Positions 46,101 to 58,100 of a stretch of 64,000 nucleotides of DNA are shown here, in pieces. This DNA comes from Pipra filicauda (taxonomy: Eukaryota > Chordata > Aves > Passeriformes > Pipridae), in NCBI RefSeq assembly GCF_003945595.2, contig NW_024104291.1, forward strand, positions 992,001 through 1,056,000. The letters are read 5' to 3'. Below the pieces are notes generated by a model. It did not search any database, was not told the origin of the DNA, and saw only the letters and a program-made list of their open reading frames with translations. A program made the position numbers and the translations under genes. The first letter of the stretch is position 1. Every line of letters starts with the position of its first letter.

Positions 46101-49100
46101 TGAGCTCGTCCAGGTCCCTCTAGATAACATGCTGTCCTTAAGGTACACAACAGAATTTGGTATCATCAAAGGGATGGGAACAGGCAGCTGAGCTGTATTG
46201 TCCAACCACAGAGACCTGTTGGAGTCAGCATCCCTCCCAAACAATGCTTAGAGAAGGAGATGGCGTTCCCTTGGTCCTCTCTTCCTAAAGCTTGCAATAC
46301 AGAGCAACGTTCATTTATAGGAAAATGTCCAAAATCTTTAATTCTGGGTGTGTAAGGGCAAGGGGTTTCCATCGTGCCTGCCGTTGCAAACTAGGGAGCC
46401 TTTAGCTGAATCCTTGTTTGTCTAGGGAGAAGGGGTGACTGTTGCTGGCAGATTTAGAGCAGATCTGCAAGCTCCCTGTGTGGTACCAGGGCAACCTCTC
46501 TACTCCTAGGGCCTGAAGGAATATATCTTGATCTAACAGTACAGAATTACGTGTTCCCATCCTAAAGCGCTCACCGTCTGATTCCTCCTGGCTTTATTTT
46601 CCCTCAATCTGGTTTTTCAGATTTGTACTTCTTATGAATGCTCTATTATCTTCCTTTGGATTTCTTCCCTCTGCATTTAGGACAGGACCCAGCCACAGGG
46701 CTAAAAGGCTCAGTCTTCATTTCCTGTTCCACTTCTGCATTTTAGAAGATTTTTCAATCACATCTCAAGCAGTGTCCATCAGTTTTTTGTGTGAGACCTG
46801 ATATGCAGGGCTCTGGCACGGCATTTGGGTGGGTGACACCCAGAGACAGCCTAATCTGCTTGTAGCATCAACAGATTACTGGATTCTCCACCCTTGACAG
46901 TAATGCCATAGGAGTCACAGATTAAATCTTCTATTTCCATGTTTGTCTGCATGCTTAAAATCCACTCCTGAGCCAAGAGGTCCCAAACAGTCAACAACAG
47001 GCTCCTTGCCAAAAGCCAGGGAAGAGGTCAGGCATCACTGGGAGCTGAGCCTTGTTACACCACTGGATTGTGCCCCTGTAAATCTGATTAAATCCATCAT
47101 TTTTGCTCCCAGAGTCTTTGACTATCCCTCAGCACTAAATGAGAAAATGTTGGGGCATGTGCCACGTTTGTGGGAGATTTTTTTCCCTACTAGCAGTATC
47201 GAAGTTACAGGGTGAGTGAGCGGTGCATTGAATTATTTAACAACTCCTCTTGCATCTCTTCCTTTGCTTCAGGAAGCTTTTGTGTGTAGTATGTTACCAT
47301 GGCTGACAGCTGCTGCCTGATGTGCTACAAGAAATTATGAAAAGAATCTTATTTATTTATAGAACAGAAAAATTATTAGGGTTACCATCTACCAGCATGT
47401 GTGCTTCTCCTCTATGTTATTATTTGTTATTAAGTAGAGATTCAAGCTTTTTCTTCCTTTTTCACCTTTTCGTGATGATGGTGTCAAATGCACAACCAAA
47501 GATGTGTGCAAACAATAGAGATGAGCAGTCCTGATTCTCCCTTGAGTTGTGCAGATGTGAATCCAGGAGAAGCTCCATTAAACTGAGTAGGGTACACCCA
47601 TGTAATTGAGAGCTGAACTGAATCAGAAAGGTGATACCTAGAGGTGATGATATGTGTTTTTAGTAGAGCACAGACATTCTACTGCCTGAAGGATTCAGGT
47701 AGCCGTTGAAAGTCTGAACTGGCATAATAAGCTGCAGTCTGCTCTCCAAATCACGTTGAATCTTGGAGCTGGGGGAATGCCTGTGTTTGCACTGGTGTCT
47801 GTGTGCACTAAGGATCTTCTGCTTCAAAAACGAGCAGTAAGGGAGTAAAGGACTAAGCTCTGGAGACCTGGACATGTGATTGTACTTGTTTCTATAAGAA
47901 AAAAAAAAAAACAAAAACCAAAAATGCCTGAACAGGTTAGGTTATTTTACATCACTTATCAGAGATATGGCCCACAGATAATATTTAGCACACACAGTGC
48001 ATCAACGACCATTCTGCAGGGTACCATCCTTCTTATTTTAGAAAAGTAAGTTTAGCACTGCAGGGAGTAATAGGTGGAGCACTGCTGGCCTGAGTCCACA
48101 GGCAGCTTTTGCTAACCACTAATTTTTCCATATCCTTCAGCAATTTACCTGAGTATCAGCCCTTAGAGTCTTTCAGCATCCATGCAAAGGGTAGGAGCCA
48201 CCTTAGCTAGCTTTGGACACACGTGCTGCGGTTTTGTACCTCCAAACTGTCCTCTTCACACACTCCTTTAGGTTAGCATCATCTGACCTAGTTTGATTAC
48301 CTTCTTTATGCAGTGGTGTCTCTTTTTTTCCCTTGAATGTAGGATAGGATAGGATAGGATATTTAAAAGGGATGATCATCTAGCAAAGGTCTGCATGTCT
48401 AGCTCAGAGGTGAACACAGGCACTGGTCAAGTTGAGTCCCACCTGACCTGTTTCACTGAATAACCTAGTCTCTGGTGCTAGCTGCAAAATAACTGGTTCA
48501 AGAACACTTCTTCAGCCCTGGCAGTATCTAATGTATTTTCTTTGGGACTGAAAAACAGACTGGGGTAAATAAAAGCAAGCTTTCATTAAATTAGGTGGTT
48601 CACCTGCTGTGAGGGTGCTTCCTGCAGGTGGAATCTCCCTTCTTTCTCCAGCAGTGAGGTCCATGCCACTGTGATAGCATTTAATGGGAGCTCAGATCTC
48701 AGCAGCAGCATAAACCTATTGCCTGTGTCACCTCAGTTCCTTAGGATAAACATTTACCCCCGGTACTATGCATGTGCACAAGGTGTGTCACAGCAGGACC
48801 TTGATCTCAGCTGTGACTGCTGCTGCAGAGGTGAGTAAATCATCAGAGCAGGGTCCAGCATGGCTCTTCTGGCTCATATTTCTATCTCTGCAGTGAAGAG
48901 TCTAATGTTACCCCAGGGAGCTGTAATCTAAACCGGATGGCATTGCTGATGGGCTGCCAGCCAGCTAAAGGTTTATTTTCCTCCACCGTGTCCCTCCCCT
49001 TATTGTACTAAGTGTGTTTATTTGTTTCCCACATAAGGCATAGCACGTTCCCTCAGAAAAAGCAGGCTGATAGGAAGCTTAATGCTGTTGCTCTGCCCCT

Positions 49101-52100
49101 TGATGTATAGAGAAGAGAGGCTGTTTTCCAAGCTGGGTCATCGGTTCCAAGGAATGAGGTTTACCGTTTCCAGGAGGCAGCACACTCAGGCTATTCAGGC
49201 AGACCTCACTGCAAATGCTATCTGTCTCTGGCTGACACATGTGATTCTGTCTAAGAGTTCCCAGAAAATCTCCTGCTAGCAGAGGAGCAATGCACAAAAT
49301 ATGTAGTGGAAATGCGTGAAATTACAGATCTTCAGCAGCCCCAGTGTCAGGTAAAAAATAAGCGCACTGCAGAGGCTAGATTCAGCCCTCCAGGCTCCCA
49401 TCTCACTTCTTTGGGTCCTATTCCGAGGATAACCTAGAGTAAAACATTCCAGGCCTCTGTTCCTTAGCTTACTCTTTGGCAGCATACAGGGATACACAGT
49501 CTCAGAAATATGGTATAAGGTGTAGCTGAGCAATGATCGTATTGTCTGCTCCAGTGCAAGGTGAGATAAATACTCCAGCTGCTCTCTCTCAGATCTGCTG
49601 CTCCCACGGTGTTCCAATTTCCATGGCACAGCAGTGAGGAGGTGTGTGCTGGTAAGCAAAGAGCATCCATAGGACCCCACTCAAATCCAAAGAGCTCATC
49701 CTACAGGTCCCTTTATATGTATTTGTTCAATCCTTCCTTCCACATGCATCCTCCCATTGTTTTTTAGCTTTGATTTGACAACTATCTTCTACTTTCTAGG
49801 GGAGCAAAACTGCAGTCATTTACAGCACTGTATCTTCAGGTCATGCTGGAGGTAGACATCTCCCATGCTCCATTCACTCTATGTCTCCTTCTCCCTGCAT
49901 TACTATCACATCTCATGTACATTTTTCTTGCTCCTTTGGTAGGCACCCATCTTGATAATCTCTTGCCTGGCTTCTTATCCGTGAGACCGTGTCTCTTCCT
50001 TACTTCACCTGCACAGCTACAAGAATGATAACCTTTTTGTTTCAGGGCTTTGTCATACAGCTTAAACCTACAACGTCACCTGCCCTTTGGGCAAGGATTT
50101 CCTCACTGTCGTCACTGCTGTTCATGAATGAGCAGAAGTAGCTCAGTATGAGTTTGATGTACCCATCATCTACTGTTGTCCTTGGTGATTGTGTCCCATC
50201 AAGGGGACCTATGAAGCCTTTCTTCATCTAGAAAGCTTTCCTACAATTGTATGGAATCACAGAATTCCATATGGAATCCACATCCAATCATTAAGGTTAA
50301 AAAAGACATCTAAGACCACTGAACCCAACCATTAACCTAACACTGCCAGGTCCACCAATAAACCCTGTCCCTGTGTCCTCTTCTTCCTGGACAAATGGAT
50401 TCAAAACCCCATGTCGTCAAGTCATCAGTATAATTTTGCATTAAAACACTGATAAATGAGAATGTCTTAGCAGCTGAACCGTTATCTAGTCATGCATTGC
50501 TCTGGTCTGTATAAATGACAACAATTTAGATTCAAAATTTTTATGGAAGAAATCAGGGCCCAGCTATAGTGGTCTGAAATTCTCTAAATGAGCAGAAAAG
50601 CCTTTCCTAGATAAAAATGAGAAATCTCAATTTTATCTAAGATAGGACAAGAAAAAAGAAAATCTGTGGTGACTGTAAAATGCTTTGTGCTGTTCTGGTT
50701 GGGCCAGCAGTCCTGATTAGCCCTTACTAGAACAGTCACCCTATAAAGAAGGAGAGATTGCAGAAGTGGGTCTGTGGAGCAGCCTGGTGTAGAGTCAGTG
50801 TGAACTCATTATACTTATGATCCTTGTGTTCAGCCCGTTCTCATCCACATCTCTCACCTATAGGCACAGAGGCTGTGCTGTGCCGAACACCTTCCACTGA
50901 ATTATTTAAAATTCAGTTGCTATGGATCTACTCAAGGCGATCAGTTTAAAGAAAATGCAGATGGCCTCTGGTTTTGAGTTCCCGCTGTGCTTTGGTTAAT
51001 TTGGTATGTAAAGGTATTAGGTTAATTAAATGCCATGTGTTGCATGGAGACTGACTGCATTTGTGGATTAATAAGTATCCCGGTGTGTTCTGTGCTGAAA
51101 GTCCTCAAGCTGGCAGACGGTTATTTCACTAGGAAAGGAAGGTAACAGAGACAAGTCACGGGGAAAGGAAGAAGTTTCCTGTTAATCCTGCAGTCATTTT
51201 TCCAGAATGGGTTGTTGCAGTGTCCTTCAGGTCCTTGACCAAGTATCAGTCCTTACTGGAGAGACTGGAAGAATTTAAGTGAAGAGAAGCAAAGTTGTTC
51301 AGTTTGCTTTGAGACTCCCGCAGTGCTGTTCATATACAGTGAGCATGTCAGCTGGCCAGTGGAAGACCATGGCTGGTGTGTGGAAATTTTTCTCCTAGGA
51401 GAAGATCTTTACCAAGAGCCATATTGTGAATCAGATCAGAGGGTGTGATTCACACAAGCAGCAGGCATAGTCATGTTGCAGGTCTAAAGCAAACCAGCCA
51501 CAGGATTCTGGCATTCATGGTGGAATACACATAGAAAGCAGAGAGAGGGACAAACACCACTGCTAAGTTTTGGAGATGTTGAAGAAGAAGAAAGTCGTTT
51601 TCATGCAGCCATGCCCTGAGGTGGTGGAAGATCAGGAGAAAGACCAGGGCAAATGGACACTACTCCGCAATGTCAACCAGGTCCTGAAGCCCACGACCAT
51701 TTTAGCGGTAAGATAGGGGGTCCTGAGCCCTGAGCATGGCTGGGAGCTTTCAGGCTACTTTGAAACCTGTCTTGCTATTGATGGGATCCTTATACTGCTT
51801 ACACCAGCTTCTCTCACCTTTCTCCTTTGTCCCCATCAAGCATTGTAGCTCCCCAGCAGTGAACCTTCTTTCTCTTCACATTTGGAAGTTCCTCCTAAAG
51901 ATCCTCTTTGTGAATTGTGTGGGTCTGTGGTGGTGTATCCTCCTCTTACGCTGCTATTTGGTTGTCACTGGCCATAGCTTGTGAGGTCGTGAGGGTCTGC
52001 CCCAGAGCATTTGGAAGGGCGCTGGCACCCAGTGGCTGAGCTGAGGAGGAAGAGTTGGACCATGTTGATACTGTAAAGGGTCTGCCGGTATTCTCACTTC

Positions 52101-55100
52101 TCCAGTAATCTGTCATGTGTATTGAAAAATAACTGAGGCATGAGACAGGTTATGCAACTCACAATCCAGTCTGCCCCAGCTGGTAAATGCATGAATCACC
52201 CTGATTTGCCCTGAAATCCCCAATATATCTGCTGTTTAGGGAGCTGATCTGAAGGTGATTGCATCAGCAGAAGGAATATAACTGACTTCCATGGGGTTTA
52301 TGTCAAATTGATTAAAGTCATGAAAGGAAATAGGTTGGCACTCTCAGTAAGTGATGTTATTTTTTAAACCCCTCCCAACCTTCCTGACCTTACCAGCTTA
52401 GCCCATCCCATAAGACTTTTTTCATCAGTATTAAGAACTGCACTTTAATGGATTTAGAACGAAGCAGTTTGTGGGGACGGGTACTCTGTGTATTAGGCAG
52501 ACAAAGCACAGAAGTTGTCTTAGTGGTAGTAGAGTATCAATTTACCTTGGGTAGAGCAGAGTGCCTTTTATCTCAGCTGTGTGGTAACAGAACATATGAA
52601 GCAGACTGCTTTTACAGATATTCAATATTAGAGATTTTTTTTCTAAAAAAACAGCATTACAATTAACGTTTTCTTGATTAAGAGCAATTTTTACAGACCT
52701 GCTGAGGTGTCAGAAAGGTTTTCTAATGAGCAGGGACTGAGCAGCCCGGCTCTTGTCTTGCTGACACCTTGATCAGGTTACCTGCCCTGTGCATGAATTT
52801 GCCAGTGATGCAGAGAGGATGACGGTGCTGAACACTCTGAAATGTTTGAAAGTGTTGGATCAAAGAAGCTAAGAAATAAATATTAATATAAATGGATTTA
52901 TAATGTATCTACTCCTGACAGTGCATTCATTAGTTGTTTCTTTCCCCCATTTTAACTGAGTTATGAGAAGTGAAGATAAGACAGCTAATGAGAAAAAGAT
53001 ATGAATATGATATTTTTATGAGCTGGATAAAGATATAACAGAGCTGTAGCACAACCCTCCAACGAAATGAAAACTCAAACTAAGGACTGGATCCTGAGCT
53101 CCATGTAAGCAGGATGACTGTATTGATATCCTACTGGAAACCAGGGTGGAGTCTACCACAAAATGGTTGGGGATGCCTAGTGTGTAATGTTTCTCCATGT
53201 GTGAGTCCCTGAGTGTAACCTTACATCCTGGTGGCACTCACAGGTTAGTATCTCTCGGAAGTCTTAGTGAATGATGACTTGGATGGTGATGTCTCCAGTT
53301 CCCACTGCCCAGCGTGAAGATGAAGGTTGTTCAGCAGCCTTGGGTCAAACCAAATCTGTAAATATAGTCTGTCCACAGAAATGCTTGATAGTGGATGCTC
53401 AGGAAGGGGTTATATCAGAGCACATGCAAAGCGATACCTCCTGGTTTCCCCTTCTCCTTCTCCCAGCAGTTTTTCAGGACTTCAAAAGGTAGATTTTGCA
53501 TTGTGCTTAATAGGTACAAGTGGAGCTGGTCCCCAGGAATGTGGTGTTAAGTGGGGCTACAACTTCGCACATTAAGCTCAGCTGCATGAATGCAAACACA
53601 CCTGGCAACTAGATTGCTCCCAATTTTAGTACATCTTCACATTGAGAATAGGGGTGGAAAATAATTCTGCTTTGTTTCAGTGTGGGTCCTTCTTAGGGCT
53701 TTAGTTTGGAGTTATTTTAGAATTTGCTATTGTATTGAGGAAAACAGCTTCTTTAATAGCTTTTTTTGCATTTGAGTAATTTAATCTCCACAGAGCTGAT
53801 AAGCAGATAGTCCCTGCCCAGCAGGACTGACAGAGGTCTGTAGGATCACCAGTGACATGGTGAGTGGATAGGGGTTAAATGCTTGCTGTGTCTTCCAAAA
53901 TGAAAACACAGAGGTCTCAACTGAAAGAGGTGAAACATTTGAAACATGTAAAAGGACACAACTTTTTGTAGCTAAATTCTTCCTTTGGGATTATGGATGC
54001 TGAAACTTTGCAGAGCTTCAGGACTCAAGTGGACATGCTCACAGTAGATAAAATCCACTGAAAGGTGTTAAATGCAAACATCCCACCTACATATCACTGT
54101 AGCTGGGAGAACTCCTGAAGGAGTACATATATCTGCCTCTCTGGTTATGTTCTTCACTCATCTTTAGTCATGCCCTTTTCAGCAGTCTCCAGGGTATATT
54201 TGATAGCGGTTATCTGCAAGGAAGAATTGTGCTACAAGCCTCCAGATAGGGCTTAGCAGAGCTCAGAACCACCTCCTAAATGTGACATTCTAGGTTTGTA
54301 TGTTACGCAGAGGAAAACCTCTGTCTGGGCGCGTTTTTCTGCCTGTATCGCTGCCCTGTAACCTGTTTCTGCTCGATGCATTCTGTGACCAATAACCACT
54401 CAGAAGCTTGAGAAACAGAGAAAGAGTGCAGGGGGTGTATGCTGTGTGGACATGGCTTGCTGCTGATACCTTGCAGTGGGTTTCATAGAATCATAAAAGT
54501 TGGAAAAGACCTCTGAGATCATCAGTCCAACCATTAACCCAGCACCACAGTGTTCACCGCTAAGCCATAGCCCCAAGTGGCACATCCAAAGCATCTGCTT
54601 TCCTGAGCACATGTGAAAAGGGGTGGTTTGTGGTTTGCAAAGGAAGTAATTTGACTTGTACTAATGATTTGAGTACCAAATGTCAGCAACTTCTATCCCA
54701 AGGGATGCTGAACTTTCTGCGGCCCTGAATGTAACTATCTTCTCTTTGATTCCAGGGGGATTATGTGTGGATGGACCTCAAAACTGGACGGGAATTCGAT
54801 GTTCCCATTGGAGCGGTGGTTAAACTGTGTGACTCTGGACAGATCCAGGTTGTGGATGATGAAGGCAATGTACGTACAAGGGGTTATGATGACCCTTCTA
54901 CAGCTCTATGGCCTGGCTGGGCCAGGGGTCACAGGGCCATGATGATTGGCTTTGTTATGGACTTATCACGTGTCCTGTCAAGCCACTTGTGCCATAGTTT
55001 TCTATTTGTAAAAACAAGATAGTGTTGTGTCCCTACTTTTATGGCTGTAGTGGGAGTGCAACGTTAAGAAGCTTCTAGAGTACAGTGGTAACAGAAACCC

Positions 55101-58100
55101 CCAAAATACATTTAGATAGTGCTTTGGACAAACCTACCTCAACCTGCTGTTCTTGTGCTGTTATCCAGTCCTTCCTAACCTCCTACCAATACCACATGTG
55201 CCCAAACACTGGTTTTCTTTCAATTTCTCACCTCTATTTTTCTGCAATGGTAGCTGTTTTAGAGCAAGGTCTATATCACAAGCAGAAGGTGGCTCTCTGT
55301 CCTTCATAATTTTAGTTTTTTTCTGACTGAGATAATTGTAACTGCTCTCATTGCCTTCAAGGATAATAGAAAGAGATTTGGTTTAGCAGGGTTCTTGTGT
55401 ACAATTCGTAGTGGCTTTTGAAGCCCTTTAGAAGTGGTTAGTCTAAACAACACTCTGCCAATAAAAGTATGATTTTGCCACCCCTGACCATCCCTCTCTC
55501 CTTTTCTAAATCATCTTCTCTCTTCTCAACAGTATTTTGTGGCAAAGTGATGTAAAAATGTGGTTGTGAAGGGGAAAACAAATCTGCTATTTGTTATAAA
55601 CTCCCCTAATGTGCTGGATGACTGTACTGCCCTGGAGGAGGCTCCTGCCAGGATGGCTCATGTCTCATGTCTCTTGCTGCTCCAATAAAACTCCAATAAA
55701 AAGATGTTTTCCTTCTTCTGTTATGAATCTTTCAAATTAATGACTGCCTTGCCCCAGGAATAGAAGCTGTGGCATGTGTGCTGATGCTCTCCCATGTATG
55801 TTCTTCCATCTGGTCCTTATGTTTGGGGTGGGCTGTTTCCCAGTGGTCTCTCATTTGACTTATCTCTCTCTGTCCTTGCTCTCTTCTCAGGAGCATTGGA
55901 TTTCCCCACAGAATGCCAGCCACATCAAACCCATGCACCCCACCTCCATCCATGGAGTGGAGGACATGATCCGCCTGGGGGACCTGAATGAAGCGGGAAT
56001 TCTCAGGAACCTGCTGATCCGCTATCGGGAGCACCTCATCTATGTGAGTGTCCACCTTTTGTTCTGCGCTCCACCCCCTGCTCTCCTTAGCACTGGGGAA
56101 CCCATGTGGGAGAAACTCTGATTGAACTGGGTTTCTATATTCTCTTTGTTGCAAGTGGTGGAGGGATTCTGACTTTAGAGAACACATTGCAGAGCTTGTG
56201 GATGCCCCAGCGAAAGACTGCATGGGTTAGATAATGGACAAAGTCCCTGTTACCTGGCTGTACGGTCCCTGTAGAAGTTTTGGGGATGTGCATTAACTTT
56301 CTGCACATAGAATAGCCAGTTCAACTCAGGCCTTTTCCCCTGGAACCATTAACTCATTCAGCCTAAGTGGGTGAAGACAACTATTTCTGGAGGTGGAAGA
56401 GGTGGAAGAAGGTTGAGGAGGTGCATTCATGAAATAACTGGGAACAAGGGAGTAAGTAAACTCCCAAAACAACTCTAAAAAATCTTCCCAATCTGTGTTT
56501 ATGACTTGTTGCTCTGGGTTGTCTGGGATGTGGACAGCTGATCCCTGGGGACAGCAGTGTCCTTCCTTAGGTCAGCTCAGTCATGTCATGCCCAGTGAAC
56601 CCAGTGCAGCCTTGCCAACCCAACCAGACATTCATAAATTGAGGGTTTTACAGGAAGCCAGTCAGAACTGCATCTCTTTTCTGTGATAGCATTGCAAAGA
56701 CCACCTCCCCAAGGGGACAGGACTCTGTGCTGTTTTTATCAGTGTACTGTATGCTGTGTTGTCTTGTGCACATTTTTTGGACAGAAATTCGGAGTGTGTG
56801 TTGTGTTTGCTGCTAGCTAATGTACTGAAACAGCCTTTGCAAAAATGGAAAATTTGGTATTGCTTTTAAATCCTACAGTTTTCAGATATTCAGGTAAGTG
56901 CCTGCTGTTACTTTGAAGGCTTTTTCAAAGCCATCTGGGCATCTAATTTTTAAAAGGCTCTAGATTTTCAGGCCAGAGGGAAATGCAAGACAGTCAGACT
57001 TCCCAGGTAGCAGAAGCTAACAGAGCATGGCCAGGATTTTATTTATTGAGTCTGCTTATTCTGCTTGATTCCCAGTGCCTTTTGATAGGATGGTTTTGGA
57101 TTAAGCTGGGCAGTAATGGAGAAGACACCACAGTTACATAGACTATTCATATGATCGAGAGCTTCTTGTCCCAACTCTGGAAAACACCCCTCTCTCCTCA
57201 GAGATGGAGTCAAATCCTAGAGGAAGAGGATACAGCTGCTGAAAAAGCACCCCTAAGTCCCCAAAGCTTGGAGGAGAACAGAGATCCCCAAATTCATCTC
57301 TCACTCAGGCACCTTATTTGTTGTGCATGACGTCTAAGTCCCCTGTATTGTCAGTTTAGAAAAAAAGAAGCATGACCAGAAAATTATTCACACATTAGAT
57401 TTACTAAGTTTCTCCCTGGAGCTGTTTTTAGGGAGACAGAGCCATTTATAATGATAGAATAGCAAGTTAGCAGCCCAAATTCATGCTTGAGGTAGTGTCT
57501 CTGTGTGCACTGAGCATCCATGGCAGTCACCAGAGATATCAATGGAGCGAACAGAGACAAGTCTGCCTTTCAGCTACGTGAACAGAAGTGCCTGTCAGAT
57601 TAAGTGGTTGCTTTACAGATGTCTGGAGCTTGGATATCATAGGAAAGTTTATGCTGGAAGGAAAGTTTAGGTTGGAGATCTACAGTCCAACTTCCTCCAG
57701 CTCAAAGCACATCCATCTTCAAGGTTAGGTGTAGTACTTTTGTGGATAACTGAATTCAAGCAGCCTGAATGTCACCCAAGAAGTACAGATGGCCAATAAT
57801 TTATAGCTGATTGGCTCATTCAGGAAACATGTATTTATCCATTGAGCATTGCACTTTTTTCTGCTGCTTGTGGGCACCCTGCAGTGGCACAAAGTGGATT
57901 CCTACCACTCTCCCTGAGGAAGTTTGGATCGTGTTGGCTATTTATTCAGTGGTGTCCATGTGTCTCTCCTGGTGTCCCCATGCCATCTGGCAAGCGCAAG
58001 TGATCAGAGATACTCAGATATAATCTCAAGTGTGCTATATCATATTGCCTGTGAATACATTGAACTCCTTCATAAAAGCTCTGTCTCTGAGTTTCCTCAC

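Larger units (their letters stand above)
33320..54755 (+). other. MYO7A: MYO7A intron 2 (about 21.4 kb)
   Basis: Donor GTAAGT, acceptor TTGATTCCAG. It contains eight CR1 fragments, among them the longest in the window (about 45290-46175), plus a minisatellite (38981-39016), a 72-nt pure A run (40113-40184), an AGGAT repeat (48341-48360) and a possible alternative exon (51399-51707). No separate gene was recognised. Confidence 0.8.

Noticed and set aside
45580..46191. 203-codon + strand open frame
   Set aside because: It lies antisense across a CR1 element whose true coding strand is minus, so it is a repeat artefact.
49276..49680. 134-codon minus-strand open frame in MYO7A intron 2
   Set aside because: No domain, no splice or poly(A) context and atypical composition; chance ORF.
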